Assembly: GCA_040222185.1 (NCBI GenBank)
Contig: JAVKDP010000062.1
Span: 1-9,228 of the forward strand
Length of the DNA stretch: 9,228 nucleotides
Direction of reading: 5' to 3'
Source of the DNA: JAVKDP01 sp040222185
Lineage (GTDB): Bacteria; Bacteroidota; Rhodothermia; Balneolales; Balneolaceae
Shown here piece by piece: positions 1-6,678 of the stretch. The position numbers were made by a program, and so were the translations under genes. The notes beneath the pieces were generated by a model. That model saw nothing but the letters and a program-made list of their open reading frames with translations, did no database searches and was not told where the DNA came from. Each line of letters opens with the position of its first letter. Within the stretch, counting starts at the first letter, position 1.

Positions 1-1174
1 TTACATACTTAGGTAAAAATGATATGTCCGGGAAGTTCGACTTCTCAAAGTTCGTACCTGACCAGGCCGTACCAATCGCAGTTATAAAAGGTGCTAACGA
101 TTCTGACGTATAATCACCCGGATCAAAGAAATCTTCTGAAAAAGAGAACTCACTTACTTCAATTCCTGGGAAACGTTCTTCAAAGAAGTTTATGGAAGCC
201 TCGTGAAGGGAGTTATTACAAATAATGAGTCTATCAAGGCTTGGCACTTCTCCTGTATCTAATTGGAAAAGTATTTTACTAAAAACAGTATTAAGGAATT
301 TCTTTGAAGCAGTCCCTTCTGTGATTACCGGGGAAACCAACCAAAGCCTGTTACCTCTCAAGAAGATAACTCTACAATTGCTTTCAGAAAATTGAATCAA
401 ACAGGTAATCTCTCCTTCTTCTAGCTCATAATTCGCTTTAATTAACCCTAACAGAATTGTTTCATCAGGGAGAACTTCCTCTATAAAGAGTTTTCCCCGA
501 TACAAACTTTGCGTACGGTCTATTAAGGAAATAAGCTGTGGTTCTTCATCAATAGATGAAAGAAGCAATGCTCCGTCATCGCGAACTCCATAAGAATAAA
601 AATCTTCTCCTCTAGGTGATCCATATAGAGATTCCAGTCTGTCATCAACTATAATCTGTAGATCCTTTTTCTTCAAATCATTGAAGTCAACATCTTTAAG
701 AATCTGGTAAATTGCTCCACCAGCAGGAATATTTAGAGCAACATTTATTTTTTTGGGATCTACACTAGAGAGTATGTTATAAAGTAATAACTCATTTGAT
801 GCCGGAGCTTCTGATTCATCAACAAGATCGGTATCAATATCTACAATTTCTTCGTTCTGTTCGAGTTCTTCGAGCTCAAGCTCCAGATCATCATCCGAAT
901 CTAAATCTAAATCTACATCATCTAAATTCAGGACGTCTTCTTCAAGAGCAGAGTCTAAATCAAGATCAAAAACATCCGTATCAGACAAATCAGCTTCCAT
1001 ACCTGAAAAAGCATCTTCTGATTCGTTTGATTCTTTAATAGTATCCAGGCTGGTAAGAAGGGTATATTTATCCAGTTTAACTAAAGAAAGCTTTTTATCA
1101 GCCACCCTCACTATTGCAATCTTGAGGGTATTATCCTCAAGAACAATTCCGGTATATTTTTTCCCTTTAGCCAT
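1..1174 (-). CDS. PilM-like type IV pilus assembly protein (actin-like fold), 3' end cut by window edge
   Basis: The frame is open from ATG at 1174 to the left edge, giving 391 residues without a stop; the C-terminus lies outside. The N-terminus (YTGIVLEDNTLKIAIV, about 7-22) resembles the first beta-hairpin of the actin/PilM fold. The segment INVALNIPAGGAIY (143-156) resembles the strand region that follows in PilM. The last visible part contains FITAIGTAW, like the 'aiG.A' helix near the end of PilM and GspL proteins. In T4P systems PilM is the cytoplasmic actin-like protein that links PilN/PilO in the inner membrane to the ATPases. Between the first strands and the core is an Asp/Glu-rich stretch (about 48-122, with repeated DLDLD and ELELEE patterns) that ordinary PilM lacks and that is probably a disordered acidic loop. 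It starts 7 nt after the PilT-like stop, which implies co-transcription. There is no clear Shine-Dalgarno. The assignment rests on fold-like motifs plus context; a GspL-like or other actin-fold protein is possible. Confidence 0.6.
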   Translation of the reverse strand, partial: MAKGKKYTGIVLEDNTLKIAIVRVADKKLSLVKLDKYTLLTSLDTIKESNESEDAFSGMEADLSDTDVFDLDLDSALEEDVLNLDDVDLDLDSDDDLELELEELEQNEEIVDIDTDLVDESEAPASNELLLYNILSSVDPKKINVALNIPAGGAIYQILKDVDFNDLKKKDLQIIVDDRLESLYGSPRGEDFYSYGVRDDGALLLSSIDEEPQLISLIDRTQSLYRGKLFIEEVLPDETILLGLIKANYELEEGEITCLIQFSESNCRVIFLRGNRLWLVSPVITEGTASKKFLNTVFSKILFQLDTGEVPSLDRLIICNNSLHEASINFFEERFPGIEVSEFSFSEDFFDPGDYTSESLAPFITAIGTAWSGTNFEKSNFPDISFLPKYV

Positions 1175-1181
1175 TCAACTT

Positions 1182-2438
1182 TTAATAAGAAACTTCACTT
1201 AGTAGTTGAAGTATTTTAGATTTGTTATTAGAGTAATTTACTGCAGATTCTTTAGAAATCTTACCTTCTTCGTATAATCTTTTAAGATCCTGCTCCATAG
1301 TATTCATACCTTTCTCCCTCCCTTCCATCAACATCTGATAAATCTCGCTTAGATTATTATTCCTGATGGCTGCTTTTATAGAGGCATTAGCAATTAAAAC
1401 CTCTTTAGCGAGTACGCGTTTTCCGTCAAGACTCGGAACCAATTTCTGGCTGATTACACATGTTAGTACATCAGCTAACCTGAAACGAATTCTGTTTTGA
1501 ACCTCTGTTGGCATCTCACCCAAAATCCTTTCTATGCTTTCAGTAGCGGATGAAGTATGCAAGGTGCCAAACGTTTTGTGGCCCGAATCCGTAACTTCAA
1601 GCGCCGACATAATGGTTTCTGCATCCCTAAGCTCACCAATAACTATAATGTCCGGATCCTGGCGTAATGCTTCTATGGTACCATCCTTAAATGATTTTGT
1701 ATCAGAACCTACTTCTCTATGGCGAACTACAGACCGAATCGGGGTATGTATTAATTCAATTGGAGAAGCAATAATTACTATATGGGCGTCTACAGTTCTA
1801 TTATTAGCATCAATTATAGTATCTAATGTACTAGATTTTCCTGAACCTGTAATACCTGTTACAAGTGTTAAACCGTACTTGTAGTATTTAAGGCTTACTG
1901 CTTTCGCTACTTCAGCATGAACTCCTAGTGACTTAAACGGTCTGATTGTTGCATCAATCTTCCTCATGTTTAAGCCAAGGTGTTTCAGGTCAAAATACAT
2001 ATCAGCCCTGAATCTTTGGCTTTCGCCTTTATTGTATTTAACCGAGTACGAAAAATCCAGATTTTTTTTAGCTATAAGATCTTCTCTTTGTGAAACTGTA
2101 AGAATGTTGTGAAGCAAAACATCGGTTTCAAAAAATGAAAGAACTTTAGGATCTTTTACAGGGCTCTTTGAACCAAAAATTCTATACCAGATTTTCCCAA
2201 CACAGCCGGGACCTCCAAGGTCAATATCTGATGCATCAATCTGTATCATTCTTAGCAATAATGAGTCTAATATTTTTCTTAGATCATTTCTTACTTTTGC
2301 ATCAGCTTGTTCTAATAATTCACCTATTTTTTTGTGATAGTCCTCTTCCCTTGCATTCTCAGGGATATGCTTAAAAAGAGGCTCAGAAAGCCTCGAGATG
2401 GTATCTAGATTAATCGCCGCCATTATGTTTTCTGCCAT
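1182..2438 (-). CDS. pilT: PilT-family type IV pilus ATPase with altered Asp box
   Basis: This 418-residue secretion/pilus ATPase belongs to the PilT branch, whose members are hexameric cytoplasmic motors that normally drive pilus retraction. Visible motifs: Walker A GITGSGKS (195-202; Pro of the usual GPTGSGKST is Ile, and the residue after GKS is Ser), REVGSDTKSF (241-250), Walker B DIIVIGELRD (263-272, catalytic Glu269), His box TDSGHKTFGTLHT (283-295), then SATESIERIL and LADVLTCVISQKL as in PilT. It has no C-terminal CxxC zinc site, which separates it from PilB. The Asp box, normally TIEDPIE, reads IIASPIE (222-228), so the acidic pair is replaced by Ala-Ser. The PilT AIRNLIRE helix is modified to AIRNNNLSEIYQML. 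The length exceeds the usual ~345 because of an N-terminal extension of roughly 60-70 residues. ATG 2438 is used; Met6 is an alternative start. It lies 67 nt after the cNMP-domain gene, across a terminator-like hairpin. Family is certain; retraction activity is inferred. Confidence 0.88.
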   Translation of the reverse strand: MAENIMAAINLDTISRLSEPLFKHIPENAREEDYHKKIGELLEQADAKVRNDLRKILDSLLLRMIQIDASDIDLGGPGCVGKIWYRIFGSKSPVKDPKVLSFFETDVLLHNILTVSQREDLIAKKNLDFSYSVKYNKGESQRFRADMYFDLKHLGLNMRKIDATIRPFKSLGVHAEVAKAVSLKYYKYGLTLVTGITGSGKSSTLDTIIDANNRTVDAHIVIIASPIELIHTPIRSVVRHREVGSDTKSFKDGTIEALRQDPDIIVIGELRDAETIMSALEVTDSGHKTFGTLHTSSATESIERILGEMPTEVQNRIRFRLADVLTCVISQKLVPSLDGKRVLAKEVLIANASIKAAIRNNNLSEIYQMLMEGREKGMNTMEQDLKRLYEEGKISKESAVNYSNNKSKILQLLSEVSY

Positions 2439-2477
2439 TACTGAAGCAGAACTATATAAATAAATGCAAATTCACAC

Positions 2478-2498
2478 AAAAAAGGAGCAACAACTCCT
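2478..2498 (-). terminator. Weak intrinsic terminator or attenuator between cNMP-domain gene and pilT-like gene
   Basis: Read on the minus strand, AGGAG-TTGTTG-CTCCT forms a 5-bp stem (6 bp with a T-G wobble) followed directly by a run of six T. It lies just after the stop of the cyclic-nucleotide-domain gene and 40 nt before the pilT-like ATG. The stem is short, so partial read-through is likely. It could lower expression of pilT and pilM relative to the assembly genes. Confidence 0.5.
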
Positions 2499-2505
2499 GT
2501 ATTTG

Positions 2506-3006
2506 TTACCAATTAGAATCGTTCAATAATCTTTTTTTAAGATTTAATAATTGAACATTCATATTGCTGATTTTTCTTTGCTGTATTTCGATGATATTTT
2601 TCGTAAAAATGTTAAACAGTTTTTCAGGTTTTTTTCTGAAAAAGTTTAAAGCTTCATAACGTTCATAGCGTAATAAAACTGATTCCCCTTCGGAGGTAAC
2701 TTTTGCCATTCTGCTATTTTTACTAAACAGGAATGCTTCCCCTAAAAAATTACCCTCAGATAGCGTTGCCAGTTGAATATTGTCCTTCCAAATGGCGACT
2801 TTGCCCTCCGCAACTAAATAAGCTGAGTTTACATATTCTGATTCATTGAGCACCACATCATCTGCATGAAAGCGTTCTTCGGCACCAAGTTGTAAAAACT
2901 CCAATACATCTTCATAATGAAAATTCTTAAGTAAAAGAGGAGGCTCCTTTAAAAATTTTCTTATATATGTAGACATTTCACCTGATACACCGTGCTCAGA
3001 ACTCAT
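2506..3006 (-). CDS. Stand-alone cyclic-nucleotide-binding-domain protein within the pilus cluster
   Basis: The protein has 166 residues. Residues about 34-125 match a cNMP-binding (Crp-type effector) domain: a beta-roll start with AYLVAEGKVAIWKDN (62-76), and a phosphate-binding-cassette-like segment NFLGEAFLFSKNSRMAKV (86-103) that keeps the family's Gly-Glu (89-90) and the Arg-x-Ala (99-101) used to hold the cyclic phosphate and ribose. A helix follows (126-160, rich in K/N/I/L), and the protein ends at Trp166. There is no room for, and no sign of, a helix-turn-helix, so it is not a Crp/Fnr transcription factor. No signal peptide or membrane segment is seen, so it is probably cytoplasmic. 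It sits 73 nt after pilB and 67 nt before the pilT-like gene, which suggests it senses cAMP or cGMP and acts on one of the ATPases. Ligand binding is inferred from retained residues. ATG 3006 is chosen; Met11 (ATG 2976) is a plausible alternative start. Confidence 0.82.
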   Translation of the reverse strand: MSSEHGVSGEMSTYIRKFLKEPPLLLKNFHYEDVLEFLQLGAEERFHADDVVLNESEYVNSAYLVAEGKVAIWKDNIQLATLSEGNFLGEAFLFSKNSRMAKVTSEGESVLLRYERYEALNFFRKKPEKLFNIFTKNIIEIQQRKISNMNVQLLNLKKRLLNDSNW

Positions 3007-3079
3007 AAAACCTCACTTATTTCCTAAAACAGATTAAATATGTTATAAAATCACTATTAAAAACAAATCAAATACAGAA

Positions 3080-4855
3080 TTAATCCTCAATTGTAATTGC
3101 GATTACTTCATCTATGGTTGTTACACCTTCTTTGATTCGTTCACGACCTGACCCTCTTAGAGTCAACATTCCTTGTGCAACAGCTAAATCTTTAATGGCG
3201 CTTTCATCAATATCTCCACCTGAATCTAATATCAGCTGTTTGAGCTCTTTTGAGAAAAATAATGCCTCATGTATCGCTGTTCTTCCTTTGTACCCTGAAC
3301 CACTGCACTTCTCACAGCCTGTAGCTTTATAGAAAGTGGTTTCTTCAATTTCATCATCCTCAAACCCGATACCTTTAGCTAACTCTGGATGAGGTTCAAA
3401 TTCTTCTTTGCAGTCATTGCATAACCTTCTAATCAAACGTTGTGCCATTACAAGGTTAACCGCATTAGCAATCAAAAATGGTTCTACTCCCATTTTAAAA
3501 AGACGCGAAACAGCACTTGGAGCATCATTGGTGTGAAGAGTTGAAAACGTCAAGTGACCAGTATTTGCAAGCTTGATTGCTATTTCGGCAGTTTTTAGAT
3601 CCCTCATCTCCCCCACTAATACAATATCCGGATCATGACGAAGTATACCTCGAATACTTTGATCGAAAGTCATCGAGTGACTGATCTTTAGCTGCCTGGC
3701 ACCATCAATAATGTACTCTACCGGTTCCTCGATTGTTAAAACGTTCTTGGTTGGATCAATAACGTAATATAAAGCAGCAACAAGTGTGGTCGATTTACCA
3801 CTACCTGTAGGCCCCGTGATGATAACAATCCCTGATGGGCGTTGAATAGACTTAACAAAGTTAGCTTTAGCATTTTTTTGAAGGCCTAATAAATCCAGGT
3901 CACGAATTACTTTTCTATCGTCAAGAATTCGAATTACAATAGATTCAAATTTACGATCATACTGGTTTCCAACAATTGGCATAATGGAAACCCTGTAACG
4001 GATATTATACCCATCAATTTGGCGCTGAATAAAGCCATCCTGAGAAGCATCTCTTTCGAATCTATCTACATTTCGGGTTTTATCTTTAACTACTGCAGAT
4101 ATTGCTTCTGGTTTTACATTCTTCTGTTGGTACCAAAGCTGCAGTTTACCATCAATCCGAAAACGCAAATCAGTTGTTGTTGGACCACTTGGAAGAATAT
4201 GAACATCACTAACTCCTTGTCTAACAGACTCTACAAGCATTCCTTCAACAAGAGAATTAAGCATACTCTGATTAATCTCAGCATCTATCTCCTCTTCATC
4301 TACCTCTTCTTCACCTTGTTCAAACTGAGGCTCTTCATAATCAATTTCTTCAAGAAGATCCAAAAACTCATTCTTCTGTTCATATACCTTGCCAAGTATT
4401 TGCTCTACGAGCTCATAGTTACAATAAACAAGTTCAGTCTGTTTAAAATTAAGACTGTTAATAATTACCTGGATGTTCGGATCAGAAGGGTCTGCAGCAG
4501 CAATAATAATCGATCCATTATTTTTTTGGTAAGGAATGGCTTTGTGATGAACAAGTTCATCAATTACACTTTCAGGAAGTGTTTCTACATTCTTTTTAAT
4601 GTGATCAATCAAATCATCCGGAACAACCTCTGCATTTGCTAACACCTCTCTAAACGCATAAACATTTGCAATTTCCCGCATTATGGTATGCCTGTTTAAG
4701 CCAATATCCTGGAAAAGTATTTGCCCTAGCCTTCTCGAGCTTGACTCGGGCTCCTCTTCCAATATTGCCAATGCACGTTGTAACTCATCCTCCGTTACAA
4801 CGCCTTTGCTAACCAGAATATCACCAATATGTCTTCTGATATTTATTTTACCCAT
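3080..4855 (-). CDS. pilB: PilB/GspE-family pilus assembly ATPase with MshEN-type N-terminal domain
   Basis: This 591-residue extension ATPase powers subunit polymerisation through PilC at the inner membrane. Order: an MshEN/GspE-N domain at about 5-70, with two helix-loop repeats (IGDILVSKGVVTEDELQRAL; then RRLGQILFQDIGLNRHTIM); a second N-terminal domain to about 160; a strongly acidic linker (167-193); the N2 domain with SDVHI (216-220) and RFRIDGKL; Walker A GPTGSGKS (348-355); Asp box LTIEEPVEY (373-381); Walker B IVLVGEMRD (411-419, catalytic Glu416); His box TGHLTFSTLHT (432-442); and AQRLIRRLC followed by a zinc site C479-x2-C482 and C514-x2-C517 with GYKGRTAIHE. All catalytic motifs are intact and the length fits PilB. 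MshEN domains can bind c-di-GMP, but the first repeat here has H-I-G where R-L-G is usual, so binding is uncertain. It starts 18 nt after the pilC stop. No clear Shine-Dalgarno is seen. Confidence 0.95.
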   Translation of the reverse strand: MGKINIRRHIGDILVSKGVVTEDELQRALAILEEEPESSSRRLGQILFQDIGLNRHTIMREIANVYAFREVLANAEVVPDDLIDHIKKNVETLPESVIDELVHHKAIPYQKNNGSIIIAAADPSDPNIQVIINSLNFKQTELVYCNYELVEQILGKVYEQKNEFLDLLEEIDYEEPQFEQGEEEVDEEEIDAEINQSMLNSLVEGMLVESVRQGVSDVHILPSGPTTTDLRFRIDGKLQLWYQQKNVKPEAISAVVKDKTRNVDRFERDASQDGFIQRQIDGYNIRYRVSIMPIVGNQYDRKFESIVIRILDDRKVIRDLDLLGLQKNAKANFVKSIQRPSGIVIITGPTGSGKSTTLVAALYYVIDPTKNVLTIEEPVEYIIDGARQLKISHSMTFDQSIRGILRHDPDIVLVGEMRDLKTAEIAIKLANTGHLTFSTLHTNDAPSAVSRLFKMGVEPFLIANAVNLVMAQRLIRRLCNDCKEEFEPHPELAKGIGFEDDEIEETTFYKATGCEKCSGSGYKGRTAIHEALFFSKELKQLILDSGGDIDESAIKDLAVAQGMLTLRGSGRERIKEGVTTIDEVIAITIED

Positions 4856-4873
4856 AATGGATCAAGTACTCAA

Positions 4874-6208
4874 TTACGAAGCTGTTGGATTAATAGTTGC
4901 TGACTCAGAAGATACAACAGTTATGCCAATCAATGATATCATTATGAATAAATTAATGAAAAGGTTTATAGTATCAATTACAGACTGCATTTTATATGTA
5001 GTCTGTATCTCATAATACTCTGCAAGCTGCTTCGCATTTTCCCTTAAAGCACCCGATTCTGCCCCTAATCTGAATCGACTTATTGCCGTATTTGTAAAAA
5101 TTTCAGTAGCCTCCATCGATTCAATAAGTCCGGCACCATCCTTTAACATCTTTTTGATGGCAACTTCCTTTATCTGCTTTTCCATGTACTTATTTCTACA
5201 TGCTTCTGAAGCCACTTTGATAACTTCTATATTTTGCCCCGACCCACTATAGAGAGTGTAAAATACTCTTGAGAAAATCTCGATACTTGTTTTGTGTAAT
5301 AAATCTCCAATAATTGGGACTTTGATGATATACTTGTCGATAGTAAGTTTTCCTTTTGGCGTTTTTGCAAAGAAAACAAACCCAACGATTGGAACCAGAA
5401 AAGTTAGTAATACAAATATCCAATTGTCTTCAAGCCAGTAACTAAAGTCAAGGGTTGCCTGAGTCATTGGAGGAAGCGGAATGTTCATTTCAACAAAAAG
5501 TTCAGCTGTTGAAGGAAAGATATATCCCACATAAAATAATACTACCCCAATTACTGCTAATACAGTTACAGCAGGCATCATAAGAGATCTTTTTAAGTTC
5601 TTTTTGAACTCAGCATCTCGTTCCAAAAATTTAGCGGTACTATCAAATACCAAAGCCATGTTACCAGAAGTGGAAGCAACACTTAACATATACGCCGCAA
5701 ACTTACCGAAAATGTTCTCGTGTTTACCATATACTTGTGTCCCCTCTTTACCGTCCTTAAGGTCTTTTTGAATCTCTTTGACCACCTCTTTCATTCTCTT
5801 ATTACTCGAATCCTCAATTAAGAGATTCAGGATTTCATCAAAGGTAAGCTGTTGCTTCAATAAATCAGCACACAATCTTATAAAGGAAACGACTTCCGCC
5901 ATAGGAACGCCGCCTTTAAAATTGAACAATTTCTTATTTATACTAACAACCTGGTATCCCAGTTTGACTAGTGCTCTCTCCAATTCTTCTTTGCTGTAAG
6001 CCTCTTGCTCACCAGTTACAGCTTTATTACCTGCTCTCTTAACTTTATATAAATAGGTAGTTTTTTCCTCAAGAGACTGAACAGTTAATCCATTTGTCTT
6101 GGAAATACGATCAACTTTAAGCTGTGCTTCCTTTTTATTATCAGCTTCGAATTCTGTTTGAACTGTTTTTCCTTTTTTAGAAAGTGCCTTAATCCTGAAT
6201 TGTGCCAT
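4874..6208 (-). CDS. pilC: PilC/GspF-family inner-membrane platform protein with duplicated N-terminal module
   Basis: This 444-residue polytopic membrane protein is the rotor/platform on which PilB acts to extrude the pilus. It contains two T2SSF-type cytoplasmic domains (about 103-205 and 303-410), three membrane helices (about 210-231, 263-281, 413-433), and family signatures LMMPAVTVLAVIGVV after the first domain, TPKGKLTIDKYIIKVPIIGDL (split by the second helix turn), FSRVFYTLYSGSGQNIEVI, and SRFRLGAESGALRENAKQLAEYYE near the end. The usual family length is about 400. The extra ~45 residues come from the N-terminus, where the short module 'FRIKAL..KGK.....EFEADNKKEA' (3-46) is followed by a second copy, 'YKVKRAGNKAVTGEQEAYSKEEL' shortened form (52-93). 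Starts at ATG 6208, 31 nt after the pilin-like gene stop; pilB follows after 18 nt. The function as platform protein is secure; the role of the duplication is unknown. Confidence 0.93.
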   Translation of the reverse strand: MAQFRIKALSKKGKTVQTEFEADNKKEAQLKVDRISKTNGLTVQSLEEKTTYLYKVKRAGNKAVTGEQEAYSKEELERALVKLGYQVVSINKKLFNFKGGVPMAEVVSFIRLCADLLKQQLTFDEILNLLIEDSSNKRMKEVVKEIQKDLKDGKEGTQVYGKHENIFGKFAAYMLSVASTSGNMALVFDSTAKFLERDAEFKKNLKRSLMMPAVTVLAVIGVVLFYVGYIFPSTAELFVEMNIPLPPMTQATLDFSYWLEDNWIFVLLTFLVPIVGFVFFAKTPKGKLTIDKYIIKVPIIGDLLHKTSIEIFSRVFYTLYSGSGQNIEVIKVASEACRNKYMEKQIKEVAIKKMLKDGAGLIESMEATEIFTNTAISRFRLGAESGALRENAKQLAEYYEIQTTYKMQSVIDTINLFINLFIMISLIGITVVSSESATINPTAS

Positions 6209-6239
6209 CTCTTACAAATCGGTTACTCGTTAATAAAAT

Positions 6240-6605
6240 CTACTCCCACTCTATCCTGTTACTATAAACAACTGCAGTGAAAGCTTCAATATCACTTTTT
6301 GGTGTAGCAGTAATTTTAAAATATTCTGGTGCGGTTTCAGAAATTTCAAATCTGCTTATTACTGAGGCTGTATCAAGTTGGATATCAAATAAAGTAATAT
6401 CTGTAAATGATTTACTACCTCCACCCATAGCTGTTGGCATCTTGTAATAGAGTTGACCAACGGTCCCAGCCTCCATTACATCTTGGCGGATAATATCTTT
6501 TAGACTCTCGTCCCTGTGAGCCTGAAACAATGCAATACCTACAATAGTCATTAACCCGACAATAAGAGTTACAAGCACAGTTAGCATCAATTGTTGTTGT
6601 CCCAT
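6240..6605 (-). CDS. Second pilin-like subunit, paralogue of the upstream pilin-like protein
   Basis: The protein has 121 residues. The N-terminus M-G-Q-Q-Q-L-M-L leads straight into one hydrophobic helix (about 6-27), with charged residues (HRDESLKDIIRQD) directly after it, as in the alpha-1 helix of pilins. It aligns without a gap to the neighbouring 145-residue protein over residues 1-72, including YY(53-54), PT(57-58), GGG(61-63) and FT(67-68). Both end with an Ile-x-Trp tail. It is smaller and more charged than its neighbour, so a minor or initiating subunit is a reasonable inference. It lacks the canonical prepilin features: basic leader, G|FTLIE and Glu5. It starts 18 nt past the poly-T of the terminator and has no Shine-Dalgarno, consistent with lower expression. 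It could be a pseudopilin of a secretion-type machine rather than a minor pilin. Confidence 0.75.
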   Translation of the reverse strand: MGQQQLMLTVLVTLIVGLMTIVGIALFQAHRDESLKDIIRQDVMEAGTVGQLYYKMPTAMGGGSKSFTDITLFDIQLDTASVISRFEISETAPEYFKITATPKSDIEAFTAVVYSNRIEWE

Positions 6606-6623
6606 AGTTTTAACTCATTAGTT

Positions 6624-6659
6624 AAAAAAAAAGCTTTCCATCTTGCAATGGAAAGCTTT
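6624..6659 (-). terminator. Strong intrinsic terminator after the first pilin-like gene
   Basis: On the minus strand a perfect 12-bp inverted repeat (AAAGCTTTCCAT / ATGGAAAGCTTT, loop of 6 nt) is followed by nine T. It begins 20 nt after the stop of the 145-residue pilin-like gene and ends 18 nt before the next start. This is the classic layout for high expression of a major subunit with limited read-through into the assembly genes. Confidence 0.9.
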
Positions 6660-6678
6660 GAAATCGTCAGGATGATAA

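Noticed and set aside
796..1038. Plus-strand open frame rich in Leu, Asn and Gln
   Set aside because: It is the antisense reading of the acidic DLDLD tract in the PilM-like gene; the repetitive composition explains the missing stops.
1534..1884. Plus-strand open frame opposite the pilT-like gene
   Set aside because: It is antisense to the Walker A/Walker B region of the PilT-like ATPase, and no domain is seen.
2506..3006. Possible Crp/Fnr transcription factor
   Set aside because: Only the effector domain and one helical tail are present; the 166-residue length leaves no room for a helix-turn-helix.
4019..4642. 207-codon plus-strand open frame opposite pilB
   Set aside because: It lies wholly antisense to a well-conserved ATPase gene, and its product is low-complexity (rich in Leu, Ile, Tyr, Asn, Phe) with no recognisable domain. 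It is a shadow of the real frame.
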